Positions 53,168 through 62,562 of a DNA stretch of 64,000 bases are shown in pieces. Source of the stretch: Exiguobacterium sp. J17977 (lineage in GTDB: Bacteria > Bacillota > Bacilli > Exiguobacteriales > Exiguobacteriaceae); the NCBI RefSeq assembly GCF_018616375.1, contig NZ_JAEQBB010000010.1, forward strand, positions 1 to 64,000. Reading direction: 5' to 3'. The notes beneath the pieces were generated by a model that saw only the letters and a list, made by a program, of their open reading frames with translations, made no database searches and was not told the DNA's origin. A program made the position numbers and the translations under genes. Each line of letters starts with the position of its first letter. Within the stretch, counting starts at the first letter, position 1.

Positions 53168-55045
53168 ATGTCTCTGATGCTTTCTGCTGTTCGTGTTCGT
53201 AATTTTAGATCTTTAGCGTTTGCTGATTTTTCTTGTAACTCTTCTTCCGGTACTGTATTAATTGGGGCCAACAACGTTGGTAAAACAGCTTTTTTGTCTG
53301 CTCTAAGGTTAGTTTTCGATCCTAGATTTCCTGTTTCTTCTGAAGATGTTTATCGTGCTCCAGGTGACCTTGATGCAGAGATGGAATCTAGAGAGGCCAT
53401 CGTTGATGTTTTAATTACCCCTACTAACTTGTCGGAGGATGGAGCATTAGAGTTTACACCAGAGTGGCAATTACATTTTGGAAGGTTTATTTCTTTAGAT
53501 GAAAATTCAAATCAATCTGTTTCGATTCGAGCGAAAATTGTTTTCAATCGTTCTAAGGGTGAGTATGAAGTAGAGAGAAGAATTCTTTTAGATTGGCCGG
53601 ATTCAAAAAATCTTAATGATTATGTAGATTATAATAAAATTTTACCTAGAGAATCTTTTTTCGAACCATTACCGGTTTTTTATCTGGATGCAAGAAGAGA
53701 TATAGTTGCTGACATGAGAGATAAGTTTTCTTATTTCGCAAGGTTAGTTAAAGATATAAAAATTGATCAGTCTTTAGTGTTAGATTTTGAAAAAGAACTG
53801 GAAAGTATTAATTCTAAAATAGTTGATGAAAGTGATATTCTTAAACATTTAACAGATAAGTTGGGAATGATTTCTAAAACTTTGGATAGTGAAGATTCAA
53901 AAATTTTGATTCATCCGGTTACTCAAAAATTGAGTGAGTTAGGAAAAAATCTTACTATTAACTTTCAGGATGAGCACTCAGATGCTTTTTCAATGAGTAA
54001 CCATGGTATGGGTACAAGAAGTTGGATTACCTTTTTAACACTTTTTTCATATGTTGATTGGCAAATCGGTCTTAGACAACAAGCAGATAAATGTTATTAT
54101 CCGATTGTGTTATTAGAAGAACCAGAAGCCCATTTGCATCCCAATTCACAAAGAAATATTTATAAACAAATGAAGTCATTAAGCGGACAAATTTTTGTTA
54201 GTACACACTCGCCTAGTATAGTTTCTCAGACTGATTTAATTGAGATTCTTTTTTTAACTAAAAAATATGGTAAGACTACAGTGAAGAGTGTAAATGATAA
54301 TTTAATGGGAGACGAATTAAGAAAAATCAAACAAGAAATTCTTAAGTCCAGAGGAGAACTGTTATTTTCTGAAGCACTTATTTTATGTGAAGGAGAAACA
54401 GAAGAACAATCTATCCCTACATTCTTTAAAGAAAAATTTAAAAAAGAGATTTATGAATGTGGTTTTAATGTTATATCAGTAAATGGATATGGAAAATATA
54501 AGCCTTTTTTGAAATTTGCAAAAGTATTTGATATACCTGTTTATATTTTTAGTGACGGAGAAAAAATAGTAAAGGAATCTATAGAGAACGTTATTGAAGA
54601 AGTGTTTGGAGAGTCGTCTGATGATCAAAAAGATAAAACAGTTTTTCTTCCTATGGGAGACAATTTTGAAAGGTATTTAGTTTCGGAGAACTATGACAAA
54701 GAATTAGTTCAAGCTCTTGAAGCGGAATTAGGTGAAGGAGTAATTGAAAATTATATTAAAACTAAAAACGGTACTTTTATTAAAAGGAAGCCAACCAAAG
54801 ATACTTGTTCATGTTGCGGACAAAAAATTTTTTCGGATAGAGTAAGAGATTATCCAGAGAACGATGCTGGTTATAAAAAAGCTTTATTGGATTGTTTAAA
54901 AGATAACAAAACAGCGTATTCATTTACTATCGCGGATAATATTATTTTAAAAAACAAAGATACAGGACGTGCTATTCCTAATAAACTACTAGAGCTGTTT
55001 GTGATAATAAACAATCATCATGAAATTCTTAAGGAGAAAATATGA
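53168..55045 (+). CDS. gajA: Gabija GajA: OLD-family ATPase and TOPRIM nuclease
   Basis: The N-terminal ABC-type ATPase of this 625-residue protein has Walker A GANNVGKT (about 33-40), Walker B IVLLEEPEAHLHP (about 315-327) and the STHSPSIVS H-loop. The TOPRIM domain begins with LILCEGETEE (about 405) and contains FSDGE. This is the OLD class 2 layout. Together with the UvrD-like helicase that overlaps its stop by 4 bp, it forms Gabija, an antiphage complex that degrades or nicks phage DNA when nucleotide pools fall. A CxxC pair (about residue 544) is a small extra feature. It starts at ATG 53168 behind GGGAGTG. Confidence 0.93.
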   Translation: MSLMLSAVRVRNFRSLAFADFSCNSSSGTVLIGANNVGKTAFLSALRLVFDPRFPVSSEDVYRAPGDLDAEMESREAIVDVLITPTNLSEDGALEFTPEWQLHFGRFISLDENSNQSVSIRAKIVFNRSKGEYEVERRILLDWPDSKNLNDYVDYNKILPRESFFEPLPVFYLDARRDIVADMRDKFSYFARLVKDIKIDQSLVLDFEKELESINSKIVDESDILKHLTDKLGMISKTLDSEDSKILIHPVTQKLSELGKNLTINFQDEHSDAFSMSNHGMGTRSWITFLTLFSYVDWQIGLRQQADKCYYPIVLLEEPEAHLHPNSQRNIYKQMKSLSGQIFVSTHSPSIVSQTDLIEILFLTKKYGKTTVKSVNDNLMGDELRKIKQEILKSRGELLFSEALILCEGETEEQSIPTFFKEKFKKEIYECGFNVISVNGYGKYKPFLKFAKVFDIPVYIFSDGEKIVKESIENVIEEVFGESSDDQKDKTVFLPMGDNFERYLVSENYDKELVQALEAELGEGVIENYIKTKNGTFIKRKPTKDTCSCCGQKIFSDRVRDYPENDAGYKKALLDCLKDNKTAYSFTIADNIILKNKDTGRAIPNKLLELFVIINNHHEILKEKI

Positions 55046-56892
55046 AACTTACTAAAAATCAAGTAGATATAGTGAACTTTGAAAAAGGCTCCTTACTGGT
55101 TACTGCTGGTCCTGGAAGCGGTAAAACTAGAGTGCTAATTGAAAGGACCGCTCGATTAGTAAGTGAAACACAATCGAGTGTATTGGCATTGACTTTTAGT
55201 AACAAAGCAGCCGAAGAAATTCTAGAAAGGTTAGAACTTAGATTGGATGAAGAAGAAATGGAGAATGTAAGCATTGGTACCATTCATTCATTTTGTTTAG
55301 ATGTAGTGCTTACAAGAGGAAAAATGATAGGCTTACCTACAAATCTAACTGTTATTGAGAATGATAAAGACAAGATTGAAATAATGAAAAAAGTGTTATC
55401 TGATGCAGAAATTTCTAAAATGAAAAAATATAATGTTCAAGAACTTCTGTCTGAAATATCTCGTTTTAAACAACACTTATTTAAACAAGGATTAGGGGAA
55501 GAGGATATCAGTTTAGAAGAAGATTTTATGACCATCTTTGAGGCTTATAACAATCTTTTAATTGAACATCACTTAATAGATTACGATGATATTTTGTTCT
55601 ATGCGTATAAATTGTTAACGGAAAAACCTCAAATCGTTAAACTATACTCTCAATTGTATAAGCATGTTTTTGTTGATGAGGCTCAAGACTTAAATTTAAG
55701 TCAGTACCTAATAATAAAAGCTTTGTGTTCAAACCATAAAAATTTAATGATGATTGGCGACGAAAATCAATCAATTTATGGTTTTAACGGTTCAGATAGT
55801 AAATATATGTCTCATTTTTTTGTAATAGATTTTTCTCCAGAAATCAAAAAATTAAGTGAAAACTTTCGCTCTACAAAAAAAATCATTAATGCAGCTAAAA
55901 GTCTTATAAACACCGTGGATGGAGATGTGGTTTACCCTATAGAAGGCGATTTGCAGATACAGAAGTTTGATAATGGTTTTTTTGAAGCGGAATGGATTGC
56001 TGATCAAATCATTAATGAAGTATCTGACGGTAATAAATGGATTGAAGAAAAAGTAAGGTTTGATAATATAGCAGTTATTGCAAGAAATCGTTATATTCTA
56101 AAACCATTAGAGGAAGCATTGAAGATAAGAAAGATCCCGTACAATTTTAGAATGCCCAATAAACCTATAGAAAGTTTAACGCTTGAAGGTAAAGCATTTG
56201 AGAACGGTATCAAACTTCTAGTGAACCCTAAAGATCAAATGACTCAAAGCAAACTAACTCCTTTGTTCATAGAAGGTTTTGATGATAATGAACAAAGGAG
56301 TGAAATTACTAAACTGCCTTTTCGTGATTTACCCACCTATAAACTAGAAGTTCTTCAAGAAATTCAATTAGCATGGGAACGAATTATGATGGACATTTCC
56401 TCCTTCCCAAATGCTATAAAAAAAATCACTTCCGTTGTTCGGACTATGGAACCAGAAATCAATGATATCGACTTTAACATTTGGAAAGAACAACTAATGA
56501 ATGACATGGATGTTTGGACAAATCATTGGGATAAATATTGTCGAATGACTTCCGTTGACCAAAGAAATTTAGCACATTTTAAGCATCAAATTTCTTTGGG
56601 AAGGACATCAAATTTCAATTCAGAAGGTGTGACACTCTCAACAGTTCACATGACTAAAGGATTAGAATACGATATGGTTTTTATAATGGGTTTATGTGAG
56701 GGTGTTTTTCCAGACTATAGAGCAAAAACCCCTCAAGATATGAGTGAAGAATTAAACAATATGTTCGTTGCTATTACTAGAGCAAAAAGAGTTTGCTATC
56801 TAACATATCCAGAATCGCGAATGATGCCATGGGGTGATGTGAAAAAACAATCTCGTTCAAGGTTTTTAACGCGAATTCAAAATGCAATATAA
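55042..56892 (+). CDS. gajB: Gabija GajB: UvrD/Rep-like superfamily 1 helicase
   Basis: This 616-residue protein overlaps gajA by ATGA. SF1 helicase motifs occur in order: Q-motif/Walker A (TAGPGSGKT, about 19-27), LTFSNKAA, GTIHSF, VFVDEAQDLN, GDENQSIYGF, ENFRST, TVHMTKGLEYD and AITRAKR near the end. In Gabija, GajB senses DNA ends or ssDNA, hydrolyses nucleotides and activates GajA. All motifs look intact, so the system is probably functional. It is followed at once by a terminator hairpin, which closes a two-gene operon. Confidence 0.93.
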   Translation: MKLTKNQVDIVNFEKGSLLVTAGPGSGKTRVLIERTARLVSETQSSVLALTFSNKAAEEILERLELRLDEEEMENVSIGTIHSFCLDVVLTRGKMIGLPTNLTVIENDKDKIEIMKKVLSDAEISKMKKYNVQELLSEISRFKQHLFKQGLGEEDISLEEDFMTIFEAYNNLLIEHHLIDYDDILFYAYKLLTEKPQIVKLYSQLYKHVFVDEAQDLNLSQYLIIKALCSNHKNLMMIGDENQSIYGFNGSDSKYMSHFFVIDFSPEIKKLSENFRSTKKIINAAKSLINTVDGDVVYPIEGDLQIQKFDNGFFEAEWIADQIINEVSDGNKWIEEKVRFDNIAVIARNRYILKPLEEALKIRKIPYNFRMPNKPIESLTLEGKAFENGIKLLVNPKDQMTQSKLTPLFIEGFDDNEQRSEITKLPFRDLPTYKLEVLQEIQLAWERIMMDISSFPNAIKKITSVVRTMEPEINDIDFNIWKEQLMNDMDVWTNHWDKYCRMTSVDQRNLAHFKHQISLGRTSNFNSEGVTLSTVHMTKGLEYDMVFIMGLCEGVFPDYRAKTPQDMSEELNNMFVAITRAKRVCYLTYPESRMMPWGDVKKQSRSRFLTRIQNAI

Positions 56893-56898
56893 TAGTTT

Positions 56899-56934
56899 AA
56901 CCACTAGATGATATTTTATAATCATCTAGTGGTT
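56899..56934 (+). terminator. Terminator of the Gabija operon
   Basis: AACCACTAGATGAT (56899-56912) pairs perfectly with ATCATCTAGTGGTT (56921-56934) around an 8-nt loop and runs into T residues, 7 bp after the gajB stop. Confidence 0.92.
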
Positions 56935-57462
56935 TTTAAGTATTTATAAAAAGTAGATCTTGAAATATCTAGAGTTTTTGTAATGTCATCTACCGTCATC
57001 TTGGCCTCATACATCATCATGGCTCTGGTCATGACTTGTTCATCGATTGGTTTTCTTCCACCCATTCTCCCCCGGGTCCGGGCAGCTTGAAGTCCAGCGT
57101 TCGCGAATCAATTCACGTTCCATCTCTGCCAACCCAGCCATCATGGTGAAGAATAGTCGGCCAGCAGCAGTAGAAGTGTCTACACCGAGTGTGATGATTT
57201 GAAGATTGATTCCGCAATCTTTCAAGTCATCAATCAATTCTAGAAGCTTCTTCGTTGTTCTCCCTAACCGATCTAGCTTCTAGACGACTAGCGTATCACC
57301 TTCTCGTAAATAATCTAAGCACTTCTCAAATTCTGGTCTCTTGTTAACACTGGATGTCTTCTCTTGAAAGATTTTAGTACAACCGGATTTTTTTAGTTCA
57401 TCTAGTTGGTAGTCCAAGTTCTGATCAAGGGTTGATACTCGTGCATATCCAATTCTCGTCAT
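56922..57462 (-). pseudogene. Broken serine resolvase/invertase gene
   Basis: The gene reads MTRIGYARVSTLDQNLDYQL from ATG 57462, including the catalytic serine in RVSTLDQ. TAG at 57280-57282 replaces the expected Trp before KLDRLGRTTK. The frame resumes through DDLKDCGINLQIITLGVDTS and MMAGLAEMERELIRER. A second lesion shifts the frame before the HTH tail (GRMGGRKPIDEQV and SRSTFYKYL), which is readable in the next frame. With a nonsense codon and a frameshift, the enzyme should be inactive. It probably marks the mobile element that brought the defence genes. Confidence 0.88.
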
Positions 57463-57550
57463 GAAGTACCTCCATTTGTTTGTTTACTCATTAAGTATAA
57501 CGGAAAACGAACATTGATAAAAAGATGGGTTAATGGACAAATTAGATAAA

Positions 57551-57580
57551 ATGAAAAGGGCTATGTAAAGCCCTTTTCAT
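57551..57580 (-). terminator. Bidirectional terminator
   Basis: ATGAAAAGGGCT (57551-57562) pairs perfectly with AGCCCTTTTCAT (57569-57580) around a 6-nt loop. On the minus strand it follows the AbiJ-like gene by 57 bp and ends in T-rich sequence. Confidence 0.82.
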
Positions 57581-57636
57581 TTCCATGTGAATCAATAAAC
57601 GAAAGTGTCTTTTTAACGTTCGTTTAAAATACATGA

Positions 57637-58545
57637 TTAATCAGTGTTTTCTTCAAAGACTTTAATTAAAAACGTAATATTCGATCCGGCAAGATTTAGA
57701 GCATATTGTGTTAAATAGTCAGGTATATGAATCAAATCCATTCCTTGACCATGAGCAGTGTTTTTATTTCGTATTGTAGCTAGACCTTCAAGTGTTGTCT
57801 TTAAAGAATTTAATTGGGTCATATAGTACGAGGGCAAGAGGCCATTATCAAACAATGTCTTAATTAGAGGTGCAGCAGTCTGCTTTTCCATTTTCCATCC
57901 TTTAAGTATACAAATTGTTTTCATTGTACTTTCAAAAGATTTAGCAACGGAAGTAATAGCTTCATCATTATTTCCGTTTTTATAATGTTCGTGTGCTTCT
58001 AAATACTCGTCTAATGCTCCCTCGAAACGTGGATCATGAAGCAATAACAGCGCAGGTTTAACTGCTTCATGATGCAAAATCATAGAATCAACTTTAATAA
58101 TTTGATTGTTAATAAACTCTAGACCTATTCCATTTTCTCTAAATCTTCTATTCAATGTTTCTACATAGCAATTTTTAGATGCATCGTTAATTCTAGGATA
58201 GTTGTAATAATATGAATTCATCATATCGATGAAAATCAATTCAATCATATCCACTACCCAATCGTCCTCTGTACACTCTACTATGAAATGGAGACATAGA
58301 GCGACAGGATCCGCGGGACGAGAGGTACATCCAGGTGCAGAAGTTAATGAATAAATGCCATGTTCTTCGCAGATGGTCGAAACAAATTTTCTGAAATAAT
58401 CACGAGATTGAGGTGTAGAGCCATTGCTCACTGAATACATTTTTTTAATCAAGTGAAAAACTTGGAGCCTGAATTTTTTAGGAAGACTTTCATATGGATA
58501 GATATTTTGGACTTCAGTTTTTTGTTTTTGAGAAAATAACATCAT
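57637..58545 (-). CDS. AbiJ/STM4504-family putative abortive-infection protein
   Basis: ATG 58545 is preferred after AGAGGTGACG. The start MMLFSQKQK and PYESLPKKFRLQVFHLIKKM match the N-terminal domain of STM4504/CBY_0614-type proteins. The C-terminal half has the HEPN signature RNKNTAHGQG (Arg and His five residues apart) typical of Abi_C. About 302 residues, soluble. Such proteins act as phage-triggered RNases or sensors. It lies 21 bp downstream of the methyltransferase gene, so it may be expressed with the restriction-modification system as backup defence. Confidence 0.75.
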   Translation of the reverse strand: MMLFSQKQKTEVQNIYPYESLPKKFRLQVFHLIKKMYSVSNGSTPQSRDYFRKFVSTICEEHGIYSLTSAPGCTSRPADPVALCLHFIVECTEDDWVVDMIELIFIDMMNSYYYNYPRINDASKNCYVETLNRRFRENGIGLEFINNQIIKVDSMILHHEAVKPALLLLHDPRFEGALDEYLEAHEHYKNGNNDEAITSVAKSFESTMKTICILKGWKMEKQTAAPLIKTLFDNGLLPSYYMTQLNSLKTTLEGLATIRNKNTAHGQGMDLIHIPDYLTQYALNLAGSNITFLIKVFEENTD

Positions 58546-58566
58546 CGTCACCTCTAACTCGTAAAA

Positions 58567-59700
58567 TTAAGGATTTACAATACTTAAGACTTTTTTTCCT
58601 TTAAGATTTCTTAATTGCAATTTAGGTGTTGCCTCAACTGAATCGTATTCTATGCCAGCAAAGGTCTTCAAAATTGCCTCGAAAACAATTTGAGCTCCTG
58701 CAGGAGGAACTGCCATGCCAATTTGTTTTCGAACCTGTTCTTTACTACCTACAAAATAAAAATCATCCGGGAAAGTCTGAAGACGGGCTCGTTCTCGATT
58801 CGTTAGTGCACGGGGTTCTTTCCAGTGATACATATGCGTACCGCCTCCACCGCTACCCGTAACCGTATAAGCTGGACGATTAGGATCTAATCTTTTGTAT
58901 ATAGAACTCAATCGAGCTCCCTTTACATTTAAACGAAGGTGTTCTGGGATGCTTAACGACCAAGCATTTTCGCCAGGTAGAATATGTTCGAGCATTTCTA
59001 CGACTTTAGGGTTATGTCGAGTTAATTCATTGTTCATTGCATCTTCTGGAATCGGAGGATTCAAGATCGCCTCACTTGCCGTCTTCACATTGTCGAGTGT
59101 GTTAAGTGGCGCCGGAACTTTAAATTCGATTCCTTGCTCTGCCAAATCTTTGCGAATCCCAACGATAATGATCCGATGACGAGCTTGTGGAACGCCATAA
59201 AGTTCAAATTTATAGAGGTGAGGGGTCAATACATAACCGCATTCTTCAAGCTCAGTCAAAATTTGAATGAACGCTTTACCTTCATTGGCACTTTGAAGAC
59301 CACCTACGTTCTCAGCGACGAAAAACTTCGGTTGATACTCGTTCAGTACTTTGACCCCATAAGAGTAGAGAGGACCGAATGTCCCGTTCAAGCCTTGTTT
59401 CTCGCCAACCTGGCTATAATCGTTACATGGGAACCCGAAAGCGAAGCAATCGATGTCACCCAGGACCGACTTGTCTCCGATTGGAAGTTGTTCGACGGGT
59501 CCGTGATGGACGGAATTATCATCAATATCATCACAGATGTTGAAACGGAATGTTTTACAAGCTTGCTCATCGTAGTCGTTCGACCACTCATGTACGATCC
59601 GATAATCCTCGTTTGTCTCTGGATGAATCACGCGTGCATTTTTCGCACCAAGAGAAAGGCCACCTGGACCATTAAATAGTTCACCTTTTTTAAATATCAT
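58567..59700 (-). CDS. C5-cytosine DNA methyltransferase of the restriction-modification system
   Basis: ATG 59700 follows GAGGAG and is preferred to an upstream start. The 377-residue enzyme has motif I LFNGPGGLSLGA, motif IV GFPCNDYSQVG with the catalytic Cys, motif VI ENV, motif VIII QARHRIIIVG and motif X GMAVPPAG, all in Dcm order. The variable target-recognition region lies around 190-310. It protects host DNA from the divergent AlwI-like nuclease. A single monofunctional C5 enzyme is unusual for an AlwI-type (normally asymmetric) site, which would need both strands protected. The divergent spacer carries a long palindrome. Confidence 0.93.
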   Translation of the reverse strand: MIFKKGELFNGPGGLSLGAKNARVIHPETNEDYRIVHEWSNDYDEQACKTFRFNICDDIDDNSVHHGPVEQLPIGDKSVLGDIDCFAFGFPCNDYSQVGEKQGLNGTFGPLYSYGVKVLNEYQPKFFVAENVGGLQSANEGKAFIQILTELEECGYVLTPHLYKFELYGVPQARHRIIIVGIRKDLAEQGIEFKVPAPLNTLDNVKTASEAILNPPIPEDAMNNELTRHNPKVVEMLEHILPGENAWSLSIPEHLRLNVKGARLSSIYKRLDPNRPAYTVTGSGGGGTHMYHWKEPRALTNRERARLQTFPDDFYFVGSKEQVRKQIGMAVPPAGAQIVFEAILKTFAGIEYDSVEATPKLQLRNLKGKKVLSIVNP

Positions 59701-59834
59701 AATAAAACTCCTCACTTTCAATGCTTTCAAAAAACGAAAGTATGTTCTTGCTTACTCATAAGCCTATTCTACATCTCTTTTTAACAAATAGCAGCCCTAA
59801 AGCTCAAATTGAAAAAAACTAAAATACAGACAAT

Positions 59835-59878
59835 CGTCAAAGTAAAATCATTCAATGTCGAATGATTTTACTTTGACG
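59835..59878. promoter_or_regulatory. Perfect 19-bp inverted repeat in the divergent R-M promoter region
   Basis: CGTCAAAGTAAAATCATTC (59835-59853), a 6-nt loop and its exact complement (59860-59878) lie between the methyltransferase (minus) and nuclease operon (plus) starts. As both genes point away, it is better explained as an operator or leader hairpin balancing modification and restriction than as a terminator. Confidence 0.72.
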
Positions 59879-59929
59879 GCTTGTTGTAATCTAAATTTAG
59901 CAACGGATACCTAAGAGGAGGAGGAGCAG

Positions 59930-60493
59930 TTGAAAGATAAGCGCCTTAGAAACTTAAGAGAGTTATGTGAAATGTACCTCTGTTCGAGTTTCATCACAGA
60001 AGAAATCATAAGTGCATTCAAAGAACATCTGGCACAAAAAGATATCAGAAGGATCTTATCGGAGAAGACAGGACGAGAACTCAATTCAATCTATCGAGAC
60101 GAGCGTGCCGGGAATGTCTTCAATGCGATCATGTTGATTCGATACTGGAAGGCCGCGCTAGAAATGAAAAAAGAGTTGATCAATGGAACGATGTCTTCTT
60201 TTACAAAAAACAGTGATCCATCAAGCATCTCGATTCTAGAAATCGAAGAAATCATTAGGAAGTATGGGGAGACCATCGAATCGATATCTGAGCTCGATGG
60301 TGAGATTGAATTTGATGAGGCAGTCGAAAACCATTTTGATGTCATCTATCGAGTCGTCGAATATTATGACAAAAATCCATTGCCGGGGAACCGAATAGTC
60401 AAAAAGCAGTTATTGATTGAATTGAATGATCGACCAGACATACGAGAACGAAGAAATAAAATGAGAATCGAAAGGATGAAACAATATGGCTGA
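59930..60493 (+). CDS. Unknown helical protein, first gene of the restriction operon
   Basis: This 187-residue protein starts at TTG 59930 behind AGGAGGAGGAG and overlaps the nuclease gene by 8 bp. It is charged and all-helical (LCEMYLCSSFITEEIISAFK; ISELDGEIEFDEAVENHFDV) with no nuclease or HTH motif that I recognise. Its position shows it is part of the R-M unit. It may be a small subunit of the nuclease or a controller of it. The known heterodimeric BspD6I has a small catalytic subunit of similar length, but no PD-(D/E)xK-type motif is visible here, so that analogy is weak. Confidence 0.62.
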   Translation: MKDKRLRNLRELCEMYLCSSFITEEIISAFKEHLAQKDIRRILSEKTGRELNSIYRDERAGNVFNAIMLIRYWKAALEMKKELINGTMSSFTKNSDPSSISILEIEEIIRKYGETIESISELDGEIEFDEAVENHFDVIYRVVEYYDKNPLPGNRIVKKQLLIELNDRPDIRERRNKMRIERMKQYG

Positions 60494-62084
60494 ACGTAAA
60501 GTATGGTTTATCACACGACCGGAGAGAGATCCGCGTTTCCACGCGGAGGCCGTCACTGCATTGAAAGAGGCGACAGAAAATTTCACGAAGAAATGGGAAG
60601 GGAACCGAGAACTGCACAAACATTATGAATCAGTCCTTGCAGCACATGGGTTAAAGCGTAACAACGTGAGCAATGACGGATCAGGTGGACGTACGTGGTG
60701 CGCGATGTTAAAGACATTCTCGTACTGTTACATCGATAAAGAGGGCTTTGTGAAACCGACGAAGGTCGGGAAGGCACTCGTAGATGGGATTAAAGAATAT
60801 GAGAATGTGAAGAAGCAAATTCTCACGCTTCAAATTCCAAATGCCTACTTCATGGAAAAAGGATTCCGACCAAAATTCGAAGAAGGATTCCGTATTCGTC
60901 CAGCGCGCTTTTTGATTAAACTCGTACAACGTTCAGAGCTTGAGTACCGTCTATCTAAAGAAGAAATTACGTATTTTGTTTTGACTGCACAACAAGATTC
61001 ACAGGAACAAGAGGTTGTCTCAAAAATCCTATCATTCCGAAATGCGTCCCCAGAACAAAAAGAATCAATGAAGCAAGAGGTAGCGGTTCACTACGATCAT
61101 CGGGCCCGGAATGACAAGGCCGCTCGCGATTACTATCAGGCCCATTCTGACGTTGCGCATACATTCATGTTGCTATGTGAATATACGGGATTGGTTGAAT
61201 ATCAGAGAGGAATGTCGATTCTGACAACAGAACCGACTTTAGTCGACACGGCGATGGAGAGTATCGCTTATTACGATTCGCGTTACCCGTTCAATACGCG
61301 TTACCTGATCTCGGTTGAACGGATGGCCCAGAACAGCGGTCTGGACGTCGACAGCTATAAATCAAATGAGTTCGGAGACATCAAACCGGCCAACAATTCG
61401 GTTAAAATGACAAAAAAAATTGAAACTGTCTTGAATAAAATCCCTAACCCTTTGGAATTGACACATGAAGAGCTTCTGTCTCATTTCGAGCCGGTCTTTG
61501 GGAAACGCGATGCATTGAAAGCCGTGAATGCCGTACAGGCTGGAAAAGAATCAATGAATCATCTTTCTGAAGATTTTGTAGAGAGATATCTAGGGGACAT
61601 GACGCATAATGAATTTGAACGAACGACCACTGAAATCTTGAAGGCGATTGGGTTCGAGACAATCTACCAACCTAAGATCCAGGGTAAGCAGACAGAAATC
61701 GAAATCTTGATTCGGTCAGGTTCCATCCATGGCATCATCGACACCAAACACTATCCGAATGGGTTTGGACTAACCCAGCAACTCGCGAACTACATGGCAT
61801 CGGAGTACATTCAAAACTATATGACTTATGACGAAAGTAAGCTTGGGTTCTATGGGTATGTCACCTCTGGAGGTTTCACGGGTGAGAAAAAATTAGAGTC
61901 GATCACGTCGCTCGCGGAAAAATTAACAGGTGAAACGATTGAGGGGTTAATGATCACGCGTGAAGTTTTGATTGGTTTCCTAGACTATTGTTTGGAGAAT
62001 CAAATCCCTCGAGAAGAACGGATCCGTCTATTTATTGAGAATGCTAAAAACAAAGGATTCAATGATTTGAAGCAATTCGTATAA
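60486..62084 (+). CDS. AlwI-family type II restriction endonuclease
   Basis: This 532-residue protein begins KVWFITRPERDPRFHAEAV, then KWEGNRELHKHYE and DGSGGRTW, the distinctive N-terminal DNA-recognition sequence of AlwI-family enzymes. The C-terminal nuclease core has TEIEILI and GIIDTKHYP (about 415-430), an E...D-x-K arrangement of the PD-(D/E)xK type. The enzyme would cut DNA not modified by the divergent methyltransferase. Translation is coupled to the 187-residue gene. AlwI relatives recognise asymmetric sites and cut outside them. The specificity here cannot be read from sequence. Confidence 0.88.
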   Translation: MAERKVWFITRPERDPRFHAEAVTALKEATENFTKKWEGNRELHKHYESVLAAHGLKRNNVSNDGSGGRTWCAMLKTFSYCYIDKEGFVKPTKVGKALVDGIKEYENVKKQILTLQIPNAYFMEKGFRPKFEEGFRIRPARFLIKLVQRSELEYRLSKEEITYFVLTAQQDSQEQEVVSKILSFRNASPEQKESMKQEVAVHYDHRARNDKAARDYYQAHSDVAHTFMLLCEYTGLVEYQRGMSILTTEPTLVDTAMESIAYYDSRYPFNTRYLISVERMAQNSGLDVDSYKSNEFGDIKPANNSVKMTKKIETVLNKIPNPLELTHEELLSHFEPVFGKRDALKAVNAVQAGKESMNHLSEDFVERYLGDMTHNEFERTTTEILKAIGFETIYQPKIQGKQTEIEILIRSGSIHGIIDTKHYPNGFGLTQQLANYMASEYIQNYMTYDESKLGFYGYVTSGGFTGEKKLESITSLAEKLTGETIEGLMITREVLIGFLDYCLENQIPREERIRLFIENAKNKGFNDLKQFV

Positions 62085-62125
62085 ATCAAGACACGAATCC
62101 GGTTATATAAGTAAATCGAGTCATG

Positions 62126-62153
62126 AAGGAAAGAGCATAGTCGCTCTTTCCTT
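62126..62153 (+). terminator. Terminator of the restriction operon
   Basis: AAGGAAAGAGC (62126-62136), loop atagtc and GCTCTTTCCTT (62143-62153) form a perfect stem followed by TTATTTTT. Confidence 0.9.
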
Positions 62154-62220
62154 TTATTTTTGAAAAGTCGAGGAGCGACACTTCGTTTCGTGACGCAGAC
62201 TTCGAACAACCGCCAGGGCG

Positions 62221-62562
62221 TTAGTCCATCGATTGTTCCACGTGAATAATTGCTTCGAACGGAACATGGATGATCCCGTCCCGCTGATTGGCCAGTTCGA
62301 CGGTCCGCTCCATGTAATTCGTCCGGTGCACGAACCCCTTGAACCGTTTCATCTCCCGCTTCTCCACATATTTCACCTCCACCATATCCCCACTGAAGAT
62401 TGCGTCATTCAGCACGTTCTCATAGACCGATAGGACCTGTTCATCGACATCTGGCATCTCGATCTTTTGAATTTCCTTATAGTACTTCGTCAGCAGCACC
62501 TTGTGCTCGGGCATGAGGAATGGGATCCATTTCAGCTCACCCCGGTCGCGATACATCGTCAT
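62221..62562 (-). CDS. YolD-like protein
   Basis: ATG 62562 ([12 protein letters not shown]) follows GGAGAGGAG. The 113-residue protein has the YolD-like signature [18 protein letters not shown] near the start and a strand-rich C-terminal half ([20 protein letters not shown]). YolD-like proteins often accompany Y-family DNA polymerases (UvrX) on plasmids and prophages and are linked to the SOS response. No polymerase gene is in reach here. It is GC-richer than the defence island and resembles the transfer region in composition, so it likely belongs to the plasmid backbone. Confidence 0.82.
   Translation of the reverse strand: MTMYRDRGELKWIPFLMPEHKVLLTKYYKEIQKIEMPDVDEQVLSVYENVLNDAIFSGDMVEVKYVEKREMKRFKGFVHRTNYMERTVELANQRDGIIHVPFEAIIHVEQSMD

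Noticed and set aside
59930-60493. 187-residue protein as the small catalytic subunit of a BspD6I-like heterodimer
   Set aside because: Length and position fit, but no nuclease-type motif is visible and it is all-helical.
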